Assembly: GCA_958349535.1 (NCBI GenBank)
Contig: CATWDJ010000010.1
Location: 6,636-70,635 of the forward strand
Source: Maccoyibacter sp900556645
GTDB lineage: Bacteria; Bacillota; Clostridia; Lachnospirales; Lachnospiraceae
DNA length: 64,000 nt
Direction: 5' to 3'
The notes under the pieces are model-generated. The model was not told the DNA's origin. It made no database searches and was given only the letters and a program-made list of their open reading frames with translations. This document shows, one piece after another, positions 1 through 8,662 of the stretch (the stretch's first letter is position 1; every line of letters starts with the position of its first letter). Both the position numbers and the translations under genes were made by a program.

Positions 1-19
1 AAATAAAATAAAAAAGCTA

Positions 20-48
20 TTGCAATTTCCGAGAAAGTACGATATAAT
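20..48 (+). promoter_or_regulatory. sigma-A promoter of tRNA-Lys
   Basis: TTGCAA at 20-25 and a perfect TATAAT at 43-48 are separated by 17 bases. The mature tRNA starts 24 bases after the -10 box, so this is the tRNA promoter. Confidence 0.85.
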
Positions 49-71
49 CTTACTTGCGTTGAAAATTGCAC

Positions 72-144
72 GCGCCTTTAGCTCAGCTGGCAGAGCACCT
101 GACTCTTAATCAGGGTGTCCAGGGTTCGAACCCCTGAAGGCGCA
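72..144 (+). tRNA. tRNA-Lys (anticodon CTT)
   Basis: The 73-nt gene folds as a full cloverleaf. The acceptor arm GCGCCTT pairs perfectly with AAGGCGC and is followed by discriminator A. The anticodon stem CCTGA/TCAGG encloses the loop CTCTTAA, giving anticodon CTT, which reads AAG (Lys). The T arm CAGGG-TTCGAAC-CCCTG is canonical. CCA is not encoded. Confidence 0.97.
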
Positions 145-149
145 TTTTC

Positions 150-197
150 AAAGTACTGTTTTTGATGACATAGAGCATTGGGGACGGTACTTTTTTT
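150..197 (+). terminator. possible terminator after tRNA-Lys
   Basis: AAAGTAC at 150-156 pairs with GTACTTT at 187-193, and a run of seven T follows the stem. The loop is long (about 30 nt), so the structure is only moderately convincing. Confidence 0.4.
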
Positions 198-242
198 ATG
201 TGAATGTAATGGACTTGCAAAATATGAAATAGGAGGAAAAGA

Positions 243-1460
243 ATGTCAGTAGAAAAGAAATTTTTAAAATATGTGTCTTATTGGACGACTTCAGAGGATG
301 ATAAAGATTGTACTCCAAGCACACAGCGTCAGTTTGATTTGGCAAAGGCTTTGGAGGAAGAATTAAAAGAGCTGGGATTAGAAAAAGTAAAGACAGATGA
401 ACATGCCTATGTTTACGGATTGCTGCCGGCAACAGAAGGAATGGAATCTGCAAAAGCAGTGGGATTTATAGCACATTTGGATACGGCACCGGATATGACC
501 GGAGAAAATGTGAAACCACAGATAATTGAAAATTATGACGGAAATGACATTCTTCTAAAAGGAAGCGGAGAGTATATCAGGGTTTCAGATTTTCCTACAC
601 TTACCTCTTTAAAGGGAAGAAAGCTGATTACCACCGACGGAACTACTTTATTGGGAGCAGATGACAAAGCAGGAATTGCAGCTATCATGCAGGCGGTAGA
701 GGAAATAAAAAATGAAAATCTTCCACATGGAGATATCTGGGTTGGTTTTACTCCTGATGAAGAAGTGGGAAGCGGAGCAGAGCTTTTAGACTTAGATTAT
801 TTTCAGGCAGATTTTGCATATACCGTAGACGGCGGATATGAGGGAGAAATTTCTTATGAAAATTTCAATGCGGCAAGTGCAGATTTTACGGTAAAGGGAG
901 TGAATGTCCATCCGGGAGAAGCCAAGGATATTATGGTCAATGCAGCAGCAGTTGCCTGTGAAATCCAGTCTTTGTTGCCGGAATCAGAGACACCGGAGCA
1001 TACGGAAAAAAGGGAGGGCTTTTATCATCTGACAGATATTTCGGGAAATGTGGGAGAGGCAGAACTTTCTTATATTATAAGAGACCATGATAAAACTATT
1101 TTTGAAAATCGAAAGAAAAAGTTCAAAGAAATTGAAGCAGACATGAATCAAAAATACGGAGAGGGTACGGTAACTCTTACACTAAAAGATTCCTATCGTA
1201 ATATGATAGAAGTTCTGGAAAAGGATATGGGAATTGTGGATATCGCTAAGGAATCCATCAAAGAGTGTGGAATGAATCCGGTTTCCGATGCAATCCGTGG
1301 GGGTACAGACGGAGCTATGCTGAGTTTCCGAGGTATGCCTTGTCCAAATCTGGGCACCGGAGGATATGGATACCACGGTCCTTTGGAACATGTATCTGTA
1401 GAGGGAATGGAAACGGTTGTAAAAGTTATCAAATCCATTGTAAATAAAATTTCAAAATAA
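243..1460 (+). CDS. pepT: peptidase T (tripeptide aminopeptidase)
   Basis: A cytoplasmic di-zinc M20-family exopeptidase that removes the N-terminal residue from tripeptides during peptide use. The 405-residue length is typical of PepT. Visible M20 motifs are HLDTAPD (His78, Asp80 near metal site 1), the bridging-Asp region GADDKAG (about 139-144), the catalytic glutamates in TPDEEVGSGAE (Glu173/174), and the C-terminal GTGGYGYHGPLEHV with its His ligand. The dimerisation lid domain lies between about residues 210 and 320. AGGAGG sits about 6 bases upstream of the ATG. The gene is a single transcription unit with its own terminator downstream. Confidence 0.96.
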   Translation: MSVEKKFLKYVSYWTTSEDDKDCTPSTQRQFDLAKALEEELKELGLEKVKTDEHAYVYGLLPATEGMESAKAVGFIAHLDTAPDMTGENVKPQIIENYDGNDILLKGSGEYIRVSDFPTLTSLKGRKLITTDGTTLLGADDKAGIAAIMQAVEEIKNENLPHGDIWVGFTPDEEVGSGAELLDLDYFQADFAYTVDGGYEGEISYENFNAASADFTVKGVNVHPGEAKDIMVNAAAVACEIQSLLPESETPEHTEKREGFYHLTDISGNVGEAELSYIIRDHDKTIFENRKKKFKEIEADMNQKYGEGTVTLTLKDSYRNMIEVLEKDMGIVDIAKESIKECGMNPVSDAIRGGTDGAMLSFRGMPCPNLGTGGYGYHGPLEHVSVEGMETVVKVIKSIVNKISK

Positions 1461-1490
1461 TCAGGAAGAAACGTCTTAGAATATGAGAAA

Positions 1491-1546
1491 AACTGACCAC
1501 TAAAAGTTAGAATGAAAAATCTAACTTTTGGGAGGTCGGTTTTTTT
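1491..1546 (+). terminator. terminator of pepT
   Basis: A two-layer hairpin: outer arms AACTGACC and GGTCGGTT, inner arms AAAAGTTAGA and TCTAACTTTT, followed by a T-run. This is a strong intrinsic terminator separating pepT from the phosphate operon. Confidence 0.9.
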
Positions 1547-1604
1547 ATATATAGGAAATTTTAATGGAAAAGAAATCTTGGCGGAATATTTATTTTAAAA
1601 AGTT

Positions 1605-1670
1605 TTTACTTTCATTTTACAAAAGGATGATTTTATATTTTACATAAGATTTTTAGAATACAGATATAAC
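1605..1670 (+). promoter_or_regulatory. PhoP-box array and promoter of the pst operon
   Basis: TTTACT at 1605-1610 and TTTACA at 1616-1621 are 11 bases apart. A third TTTACA lies at 1639-1644, about two 11-base steps further on, and TTTAGA at 1652 extends the series. This matches the TT(A/T)ACA repeats with 5-base gaps that PhoP binds in Firmicutes. A TATAAC at 1665-1670 is a plausible -10, so PhoP would bind just upstream of it and activate under phosphate starvation. Confidence 0.7.
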
Positions 1671-1740
1671 TTAAGTCGACAAACCGACAAAAGTATATAA
1701 AAAAGAAAACATCATAAATAATATGGAGGACAGAAAAAAG

Positions 1741-2625
1741 ATGAAAATGAAGAAAACAGTATGTTTGTTATTAACAGGTCTGTTAACTGTCGGAGCACTT
1801 ACAGGATGTGGTGGAAACAGCGACAGTGAGGAGACCGGAGCAAAAAGCGAATCCGCTGAGATTACCGTAGTATCCCGTGAGGACGGATCCGGAACAAGAG
1901 GAGCATTTATCGAGCTTTTTGGAATTGAAGAAAAAGACGAAAATGGAGAAAAGGTAGATAAGACCACAGAGGAAGCAGTCATTGCAAACAGCACATCAGC
2001 AATGATGACTAATGTAGCAGGTGATGATTATGCTATCGGATATGCTTCCTTAGGTTCTATCGATGAAACTATTAAGGCAATTAAGGTTGACGGAGTTGCA
2101 CCAAGCGTTGAAGCAGTAAAAGATGGTTCCTACAAAATTTCCAGACCTTTCAACATTGCAACAAAGGGTGAGGTAAGCAAGGTAACAGAGGACTTTATCA
2201 ACTTCATTATGAGTGATGATGGACAGAAGGTTATCGAAGAAAATGGATACATTTCCATCTCAGAAGGCACTTTTGAGAGCACAATGGAAAAAGGTAAAAT
2301 CGTAATCGCAGGTTCTTCTTCTGTAACACCGGTTATGGAGAAATTAAAAGAGGCATATTTAAAAATTAATACAAATGCTGAGATTGAGATTCAGGAAAGT
2401 GATTCTACCACAGGCATGACAGCAGCAATGGAAGGTACATGCGATATTGGAATGGCATCCCGTGAGTTAAAAGACAGTGAGTTAGACGGCGGTTTAACTT
2501 CCACAGCAATCGCTATGGACGGAATTGCAGTTATTGTAAATAAGAACAATGACATCGAGGATATTACTTCTGAGCAGGTAAAGAACATCTTCCTTGGAGA
2601 AGTAACAGACTGGAGCGAGCTGTAA
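1741..2625 (+). CDS. pstS: phosphate ABC transporter substrate-binding lipoprotein, domain order permuted
   Basis: Captures phosphate outside the membrane for PstCAB. ATG 1741 is preferred because the GGAGG at 1725-1729 overlaps the upstream ATG at 1723 and so must serve this one. The product has 294 residues with a lipobox LTGC (Cys23). The order is unusual. SREDGSGTRG (45-54), which normally lies in the second half of PstS, comes first; the usual N-terminal lobe signature AGSSSVTP (about 190-197) and IGMASRELKD (236-245) come last. The protein stops right after DWSEL, where the standard protein would continue into the GSGTRG lobe. The gene reads as a circular permutation of the family, with both ligand-binding lobes retained. 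A hairpin follows before pstC. Confidence 0.9.
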   Translation: MKMKKTVCLLLTGLLTVGALTGCGGNSDSEETGAKSESAEITVVSREDGSGTRGAFIELFGIEEKDENGEKVDKTTEEAVIANSTSAMMTNVAGDDYAIGYASLGSIDETIKAIKVDGVAPSVEAVKDGSYKISRPFNIATKGEVSKVTEDFINFIMSDDGQKVIEENGYISISEGTFESTMEKGKIVIAGSSSVTPVMEKLKEAYLKINTNAEIEIQESDSTTGMTAAMEGTCDIGMASRELKDSELDGGLTSTAIAMDGIAVIVNKNNDIEDITSEQVKNIFLGEVTDWSEL

Positions 2626-2641
2626 AACAAAAAAGCAAATG

Positions 2642-2664
2642 CGGAGCCAAAAGCTCCGTTTTTT
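2642..2664 (+). terminator. partial terminator between pstS and pstC
   Basis: CGGAGC at 2642-2647 and GCTCCG at 2653-2658 form a tight hairpin with a 5-nt loop, followed by six T. Lying inside the operon, it probably lets pstS be made in excess over the membrane genes, as is usual for binding proteins. Confidence 0.8.
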
Positions 2665-2708
2665 GCGTTGGCTTATGAAAATAGTAGTAAGAGAGGAGTA
2701 AAAAGCAT

Positions 2709-3560
2709 ATGAAAAAAGGAAAAGAAATCGCAATGGAAATCCTTTTTTTGGTTGCTGCCTGCATTTCCATCGTATCCGTAGTTCTTATCTGTGTTTTTCT
2801 TTTTGCAAACGGTATACCTGCCATTAAGGAAATCGGATTTGCGGATTTTATTTTCGGAAAAAGATGGAGACCGGGAAATGATATATACGGAATCTTCCCA
2901 ATGATTATGGGAAGTATCTATGTCACCGCAGGAGCAATTATCATAGGAGTTCCAATCGGAGTTTTATCAGCCATTTATTTGGCAAGATTCTGTCCTAAAA
3001 AATTATACAAAATTATAAAGCCGGGAATTGAATTGCTGGCAGGAATCCCATCCATTGTATATGGATTCTTTGGATTGGTGGTATTGGTACCGTTTATTCG
3101 GAATACCTTTCAGGGAAACGGTAATAGTATTTTAAGTGCATCTATCCTATTGGGTGTTATGATTCTTCCTACAATTATAGGAGTTTCGGAATCTTCCATC
3201 CGTGCCGTTCCAAACAAGTATTACGAGGGAGCTCTTGCATTGGGGGCTACCCATGAAAGAAGTGTATTCTGTACCGTTGTTCCGGCAGCAAAATCAGGAA
3301 TCATGGCAGGAATTGTTCTTGGAATCGGAAGAGCCATCGGAGAAACCATGGCAGTCATTATGGTAGCCGGAAATCAGGCGAGAATGCCTCAGGGAATTTT
3401 TAAAGGTGTCCGTACCATGACGGCAAACATTGTAATTGAAATGGGATATGCAACAGATTTACATAGAGAGGCATTGATTGCCACCGGAGTCGTGTTGTTT
3501 GTATTTATTTTAATTATTAATCTACTCTTTTCCATTTTAAAAAGAAAGAAGGTGGATTAA
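2709..3560 (+). CDS. pstC: phosphate ABC transporter permease PstC
   Basis: One of two membrane subunits forming the phosphate channel, normally paired with PstA. The 283-residue protein has about six hydrophobic segments. The permease EAA-type loop is visible as YYEGALALGATHERSVFCTV, followed by AIGETMAV, both characteristic of PstC. RBS GAGAGGAG precedes the ATG. It starts after the pstS hairpin and is separated from pstA by 3 bases. Confidence 0.95.
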   Translation: MKKGKEIAMEILFLVAACISIVSVVLICVFLFANGIPAIKEIGFADFIFGKRWRPGNDIYGIFPMIMGSIYVTAGAIIIGVPIGVLSAIYLARFCPKKLYKIIKPGIELLAGIPSIVYGFFGLVVLVPFIRNTFQGNGNSILSASILLGVMILPTIIGVSESSIRAVPNKYYEGALALGATHERSVFCTVVPAAKSGIMAGIVLGIGRAIGETMAVIMVAGNQARMPQGIFKGVRTMTANIVIEMGYATDLHREALIATGVVLFVFILIINLLFSILKRKKVD

Positions 3561-3563
3561 TTT

Positions 3564-4433
3564 ATGGAAGAAGCTATTAACAAAACAACAAGAAAACAAA
3601 AATTACAAAATTATATGAAGCATCCGGGTTCCTTTTTATTGGCAGCAGTTACAAAGCTTGCCATATTGGCAACCATTGTGGTGTTGGGATTTATTCTTTT
3701 TTACATTTTGATAAAAGGAATTCCACATTTAACGCCGAGCCTTTTTGAACTGAAGTATACCACGGATAACGTGTCCATGCTGCCGGCAATTGTTAATACA
3801 CTGATAATTACGTTATTGTCACTGTTAATTGCAGGACCTATCGGAATTTTTTCCGCTATTTATCTGGTGGAATATGCAAAAAAGGGAAATAAGCTGGTGG
3901 ATATCGTGCGAATTACCACAGAAACCCTTTCGGGAATCCCGTCTATCGTGTATGGATTGTTCGGTATGCTGTTTTTTGTAACGACCATGAAATGCGGCTA
4001 CTCTTTGTTGGCAGGAGCTTTGACCCTTTCCATAATGGTATTGCCGGTCATTATGAGAACCACAGAAGAAGCCTTGTTGGCGGTACCAAATTCTTTTCGG
4101 GAAGGAAGCTTTGGTCTTGGAGCAGGTAAGCTGCGTACCATATTTAAAATTGTTCTTCCATCAGCGGTGCCGGGTATCTTAGCAGGTGTCATTCTGGCAA
4201 TCGGAAGAATCGTGGGAGAGACGGCGGCATTGATTTATACGGCAGGAACTGTGGCAGAACTTCCAAAGAGTGTCATGAGTTCAGGAAGAACTTTGGCAAT
4301 CCATATGTACAGTCTTTCCAAAGAAGGTCTGTATACAGACCAAGCATATGCCACGGCAGTAGTCCTGTTAATTATCGTAGTACTAATCAATATGCTTTCA
4401 AATTTTGTGGCAAAGAAGTTTACAAAAAAATAG
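3564..4433 (+). CDS. pstA: phosphate ABC transporter permease PstA
   Basis: Second channel subunit of the Pst importer. The 289-residue protein has a cytoplasmic N-terminal tail of about 25 residues and then six hydrophobic segments. The permease loop FREGSFGLGAGKLRTIFKIV and the AIGRIVGETAAL segment are typical of PstA. It follows pstC after 3 bases and precedes pstB by 9, so the genes are co-transcribed. Confidence 0.95.
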   Translation: MEEAINKTTRKQKLQNYMKHPGSFLLAAVTKLAILATIVVLGFILFYILIKGIPHLTPSLFELKYTTDNVSMLPAIVNTLIITLLSLLIAGPIGIFSAIYLVEYAKKGNKLVDIVRITTETLSGIPSIVYGLFGMLFFVTTMKCGYSLLAGALTLSIMVLPVIMRTTEEALLAVPNSFREGSFGLGAGKLRTIFKIVLPSAVPGILAGVILAIGRIVGETAALIYTAGTVAELPKSVMSSGRTLAIHMYSLSKEGLYTDQAYATAVVLLIIVVLINMLSNFVAKKFTKK

Positions 4434-4442
4434 GAGGAATCA

Positions 4443-5192
4443 ATGAATAAATTTGAAATAGAAAATCTGAATCTACATTACGGAGATTTTCATGCATTGA
4501 AGAATATTCAAATGGATATTGCAGAAAATGAAATTACAGCCTTTATCGGTCCGTCCGGCTGTGGAAAATCCACTTTCTTAAAATGCTTAAACCGTATGAA
4601 TGATTTGGTAGAAGGATGTAAAATTACGGGAAAAATAGAATTAGACGGTGAAAACATCTATGGAAATATGGATGTAAACCAGTTAAGAAAACGAGTGGGA
4701 ATGGTATTCCAGAATCCCAATCCATTTCCAATGAGTGTCTATGACAATATTGCTTATGGACCGAGAACACATGGTATTCGGGGAAAAAAAGAATTGGATG
4801 AAATTGTGGAACGTTCCTTAAAAAATGCGGCTATCTGGGATGAATTGAAAGACCGGTTGAAAAAAAGTGCTTTGGGACTTTCCGGCGGACAGCAGCAGAG
4901 ACTTTGTATTGCCAGAGCCTTGGCAGTAGAACCGGAAGTAATCTTAATGGATGAACCTACTTCGGCTTTAGATCCTATCTCTACCTCAAAAATAGAGGAT
5001 TTAGTAGTGGAATTAAAGAGCAAATATACAATTATCATGGTAACACATAATATGCAGCAGGCAACACGTGTATCGGATAAGACGGCATTTTTCCTGTTGG
5101 GAGAAATGATTGAATATGGAAACACAGAGCAGTTGTTTTCTCTGCCAAAGGATAAACGTACAGAAGATTATATCACAGGGAGGTTTGGATAA
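4443..5192 (+). CDS. pstB: phosphate ABC transporter ATP-binding protein PstB
   Basis: ATPase that powers phosphate import. The 249-residue protein carries Walker A GPSGCGKST, the Q-loop in VGMVFQNPNPFPMS, signature LSGGQQQR, Walker B VILMDEPTSALDP and switch His in VTHNMQQA. AGGAGG precedes the ATG. The stop codon overlaps the phoU start by one base (TAATG), indicating translational coupling to the regulator. Confidence 0.97.
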   Translation: MNKFEIENLNLHYGDFHALKNIQMDIAENEITAFIGPSGCGKSTFLKCLNRMNDLVEGCKITGKIELDGENIYGNMDVNQLRKRVGMVFQNPNPFPMSVYDNIAYGPRTHGIRGKKELDEIVERSLKNAAIWDELKDRLKKSALGLSGGQQQRLCIARALAVEPEVILMDEPTSALDPISTSKIEDLVVELKSKYTIIMVTHNMQQATRVSDKTAFFLLGEMIEYGNTEQLFSLPKDKRTEDYITGRFG

Positions 5193-5836
5193 TGAGAAAT
5201 CGATTCGACAGACAGTTAGAGCAGCTTAACAATGAGTTAATCAACATGGGAAGTCTTATTGAAGAAGCCATTGAAATGGCAATTACGGCACTCATTAAGC
5301 AGGACGTAAAAAAGGCGAAAGATGTGGTAGAGTTTGACGAGGAAATCGATGAAAAAGAAAGGGAAATCGAAAGCCTCTGTTTGAAGCTCTTATTACAGCA
5401 GCAGCCGGTGGCAAGAGATTTGCGTCAGATTTCCGCTGCCTTAAAAATGATTACGGATATGGAACGTATCGGAGATCATGCGGCAGATATTTCGGAAATG
5501 ACAATTTTAATGGCAGATAAGCCTTATATCCGCAACATCGACCACTTACAGACCATGGCAAAGGAAACCATGGTGATGCTGGTAAAGAGCATTGAAGCAT
5601 ATGTGGAAAAGAATCAGGAAAAGGCAGAGAAGGTCATTGCAAATGATGATGTCATTGACGATTTGTACGATGAGATAAAGATGGAGCTGATTGAAGCAAT
5701 TCAGAAAGATGCAAACAACGGTGAGCAGGCAACAGACCTGCTGATGGTTGCAAAATATCTGGAAAGGATTGGAGACCACGCAACCAATATTGCGGAATGG
5801 GTAATATTCTCTATTACGGGAAAGCACGAAGATTAG
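5192..5836 (+). CDS. phoU: phosphate signalling regulator PhoU
   Basis: Cytoplasmic helical protein that links the Pst transporter to the PhoR kinase and represses the regulon when phosphate is plentiful. The 214 residues form two PhoU three-helix repeats. The metal-binding signature occurs twice, as MITDMERIGDHAADI and VAKYLERIGDHATNI. It is translationally coupled to pstB through a TAATG overlap, and the same operon also encodes the PhoP/PhoR pair. Confidence 0.96.
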   Translation: MRNRFDRQLEQLNNELINMGSLIEEAIEMAITALIKQDVKKAKDVVEFDEEIDEKEREIESLCLKLLLQQQPVARDLRQISAALKMITDMERIGDHAADISEMTILMADKPYIRNIDHLQTMAKETMVMLVKSIEAYVEKNQEKAEKVIANDDVIDDLYDEIKMELIEAIQKDANNGEQATDLLMVAKYLERIGDHATNIAEWVIFSITGKHED

Positions 5837-5847
5837 GAGGCAGCCCT

Positions 5848-6090
5848 ATGAAAAAACTATGGATAAAATGTTCAAAGTACCAATGTAAAAAAGAAATACA
5901 AATGCATATCTTTCTCTTTTTTAATGTCATATTCTGGATACTGGCTGGGTTTGTGGTTTCTCTGGTAGTGAACGCACTTACACAGGCTGATGTACAAAAG
6001 GCAATAGAAAATATCGTATTGTTTGCAGGATACAGCGGAGTAGTAATCGGCTGGTTTGGCGGTCTTTTGTTCCTGATGCGTCAGAACTAG
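5848..6090 (+). CDS. small two-helix membrane protein of the pho operon
   Basis: I do not recognise this 80-residue protein. The start at 5848 is set by AGGAGG at 5835-5840, which overlaps the phoU stop region; a longer open frame upstream lies inside phoU and lacks an RBS. After a basic cytoplasmic head (KKLWIKCSKYQCKKE) there are two hydrophobic segments, roughly residues 24-44 and 58-75, joined by a short loop containing ALTQADVQKAIEN. Its position directly between phoU and the Na/Pi cotransporter suggests a role in phosphate transport or signalling, but nothing in the sequence shows what it does. Confidence 0.7.
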   Translation: MKKLWIKCSKYQCKKEIQMHIFLFFNVIFWILAGFVVSLVVNALTQADVQKAIENIVLFAGYSGVVIGWFGGLLFLMRQN

Positions 6091-6097
6091 TCAAAAA

Positions 6098-6196
6098 TTT
6101 ACATAGATTTTACAAAAATACCCCTTATATTTTACATACCCTACCTACAATAAAACCGACTAAGTAAAAAAAATGTAAAAGTATGTAAAATGTAAG
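6098..6196 (+). promoter_or_regulatory. second PhoP-box array, upstream of the Na/Pi cotransporter
   Basis: TTTACA occurs at 6098-6103, 6109-6114 and 6131-6136, with spacings of 11 and 22 bases, matching the PhoP direct-repeat period. On the other strand TGTAAA occurs at 6174-6179 and 6184-6189, close to the start codon. This suggests an internal PhoP-controlled promoter serving the cotransporter and phoPR, giving autoregulation. Confidence 0.7.
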
Positions 6197-6206
6197 AGGA
6201 GACATT

Positions 6207-7979
6207 ATGGATTTTTTTGATGTATTAACAATGATAGGCGGATTGGCCTTGTTTTTGTATGGAATGGATGTCATGGGAGACGGTCTGGCTAAGACCTCCG
6301 GTGGCAAATTGGAAAAGGTTTTGGAGAAATTAACTTCATCTCCTATAAAAGCAGTGTTGTTGGGAGCAGGAGTAACAGCGGTGATACAATCCTCTTCCGC
6401 AACTACGGTTATGGTAGTAGGTTTTGTCAATTCCGGTATTATGAAGCTGTCTCAGGCGGTGGGTATTATTATGGGTGCCAATATCGGTACAACTGTAACC
6501 TCCTGGATTTTGAGTTTGACGGGAATTGAAAGTAGCAATTTCTTTGTTCAGATGTTGAAGCCATCATCTTTCTCGCCGATTTTGGCATTAATCGGAATCA
6601 TACTTATGATGACGTCTAAGGACAGCAAGAAAAAAGACATTGCGTCCATTATGCTGGGATTTGCTGTTTTGATGTTCGGAATGGACACCATGAGCAATGC
6701 AGTAAAGCCGTTGGCAGATGTTCCTGAGTTCACAAATATTTTAATGATTTTTACAAATCCGATTCTGGGTATGATAGCAGGTATTATCCTCACAGCCGTT
6801 ATCCAGAGTTCTTCTGCGTCTGTGGGTATTCTGCAGGCTCTTTGTTCCACCGGGTCCATGAATTATGGAATTGCACTTCCGATTATCATGGGACAGAATA
6901 TCGGAACCTGCGTAACCGCTATGATTTCTTCCATCGGTGCCAAGAAAAATGCAAAACGGGCAGCGTTGATTCACCTGTATTTTAATATTATAGGAACCGT
7001 ATTGTTTATGGTGGTATTCTATGGAATCAATGCATTTGTAAACTTTAGCTTTTTGAAGGATACGGCAAATCCAATGGGAATTGCAGTAATCCATAGTATT
7101 TTTAATGTAGTGGCTACGTTGATACTGTTGCCATTCGGCAACGGTCTGGTGAAGCTGGCAACGCTTACTATTCGGGAAACAGAGGAAGAGAAAGAGGAAG
7201 CTATCCCGGATGCAACAAAGCTGTTGGATGCTCGTTTCTTAGAAAAACCGGCATTTGCGGTTGTCCAGAGTAAAAATGTAGGTATTGAAATGGCAAAGCT
7301 GGCAGAGCGGGCATTGGTGCAGGCAATCGATGCTGTCACCAATTATGATAAGAAAAAATTAAAAGAAGTCATCAAGTTAGAAGATATGATTGATCACTAT
7401 GAAGATGAATTGGGAACCTATCTGATGAAGCTTAGCGGAAAGCCATTGTCAGATGAGGATAATCATACGGTTTCTAATTTGTTCCATTGCATGGGAGATT
7501 TTGAGCGTATCAGTGACCATGCATTGAATCTGGCAGAATCCGTCATGCTGATGAAAGACAAAGAGATGGAATTTTCCCCTAAGGCAGCAGAGGAATTGCG
7601 GATTTACGGAGAAGCGGTAAAAGAAATTATGGGAATTTCCGTAAAAGCATATGAAACAGGGGATATGGAACTGGCATCTAATGTAGAACCTTTGGAAGAA
7701 GTGATTGATGACTTAAACGTGAAGGTTAGAAATCAGCACGTGAAACGTCTGAGAAAAGGGAAATGTACCATCGAGCTGGGACTGTCTCTTTCTGATATTC
7801 TAACAGATTATGAGCGTGTGGCAGACCATTGTTCCAATATCGCAGTCTGTCTGATTCAGGCAGAAGAAGATGGCTATGAAACCCATGAATATTTGAACAA
7901 AGTTAAGAAAAAAGATAATAAGGAGTTCCAAAATTTATATCAGATGTACTATAATAAATATCAAATAGATAAAAAGTAG
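6207..7979 (+). CDS. Na/Pi cotransporter family protein with C-terminal PhoU domain
   Basis: Predicted sodium-coupled phosphate carrier. The 590 residues begin with a hydrophobic region of about 310 residues containing the two inverted Na/Pi repeats, each marked by the QSSS signature (VIQSSSATTV and VIQSSSASVG). They end in a cytoplasmic PhoU-like domain with FERISDHALNLAE and YERVADHCSNIA. The PhoU tail suggests gating by phosphate status. The gene has its own PhoP-box region and sits between the pst genes and phoPR. Transport direction (uptake or efflux) cannot be told from sequence. Confidence 0.93.
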   Translation: MDFFDVLTMIGGLALFLYGMDVMGDGLAKTSGGKLEKVLEKLTSSPIKAVLLGAGVTAVIQSSSATTVMVVGFVNSGIMKLSQAVGIIMGANIGTTVTSWILSLTGIESSNFFVQMLKPSSFSPILALIGIILMMTSKDSKKKDIASIMLGFAVLMFGMDTMSNAVKPLADVPEFTNILMIFTNPILGMIAGIILTAVIQSSSASVGILQALCSTGSMNYGIALPIIMGQNIGTCVTAMISSIGAKKNAKRAALIHLYFNIIGTVLFMVVFYGINAFVNFSFLKDTANPMGIAVIHSIFNVVATLILLPFGNGLVKLATLTIRETEEEKEEAIPDATKLLDARFLEKPAFAVVQSKNVGIEMAKLAERALVQAIDAVTNYDKKKLKEVIKLEDMIDHYEDELGTYLMKLSGKPLSDEDNHTVSNLFHCMGDFERISDHALNLAESVMLMKDKEMEFSPKAAEELRIYGEAVKEIMGISVKAYETGDMELASNVEPLEEVIDDLNVKVRNQHVKRLRKGKCTIELGLSLSDILTDYERVADHCSNIAVCLIQAEEDGYETHEYLNKVKKKDNKEFQNLYQMYYNKYQIDKK

Positions 7980-7987
7980 GTGAGAAT

Positions 7988-8659
7988 ATGCCCTTGATTT
8001 ATATTGTGGAAGACGATGTAAATATTCGGGAAATTGAAACTTTTTCATTAAAGAACAGCGGATATACCGTAGTGGATTTTGAATGTGCCAGAGATTTTTA
8101 TGGAAGACTTCATGAGAAAAAACCGGATTTGGTAATTTTGGATATCATGCTGCCGGATGAGGATGGTCTGGAGATTCTCAAGAAGCTGCGGAAGAATACG
8201 GAAACAAAAAAAATACCGATTATCATGGTGACGGCGAAAACCACGGAGATTGACAAGGTAAAGGGTCTGGATTCCGGTGCAGATGATTACCTTACAAAAC
8301 CTTTCGGGGTAATGGAACTGATTTCCCGTGTAAAAGCACTTTTAAGAAGAAGTATGAATATGGATGACTCCAAGGTCTTTGTGCTGGGAGAGATTTCCGT
8401 AGATAATGAAAAGCACAAGGTAAGTGTTGAGGGCAAGGACTGTGAGCTTACATACAAAGAGTTTGAATTGTTAAAGCTTATGATTCAAAATACCGGTATT
8501 GTTTTGTCCAGGGATGTGATTATGGAGAGAGTCTGGGGCGTGGATTTTGAAGGAGAATCCAGAACCTTGGATATGCACATCAAAACGCTGCGGCAGAAGC
8601 TGGGTGAAAGTGGAAAACGGATTAAGACAGTCCGTAACGTGGGATATCGGATGGAGTAA
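7988..8659 (+). CDS. phoP: phosphate-response regulator PhoP (OmpR family)
   Basis: DNA-binding response regulator of the phosphate regulon. The 223 residues contain a receiver domain with the acidic pocket EDD (8-10), phospho-acceptor Asp52 in VILDIMLPDEDG, Thr82 and Lys104 (LTKPFG), then an OmpR-type winged helix ending in TLDMHIKTLRQKLGE and IKTVRNVGYRME. The recognition repeats expected for this family are present upstream of pstS and of the cotransporter. It lies 8 bases after the cotransporter and 3 bases before its kinase. Confidence 0.94.
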   Translation: MPLIYIVEDDVNIREIETFSLKNSGYTVVDFECARDFYGRLHEKKPDLVILDIMLPDEDGLEILKKLRKNTETKKIPIIMVTAKTTEIDKVKGLDSGADDYLTKPFGVMELISRVKALLRRSMNMDDSKVFVLGEISVDNEKHKVSVEGKDCELTYKEFELLKLMIQNTGIVLSRDVIMERVWGVDFEGESRTLDMHIKTLRQKLGESGKRIKTVRNVGYRME

Positions 8660-8662
8660 AAA

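Noticed and set aside
1723..1740. Upstream ATG of pstS
   Set aside because: The GGAGG ribosome site overlaps this ATG, so it must serve the ATG at 1741, which also gives a normal lipoprotein signal.
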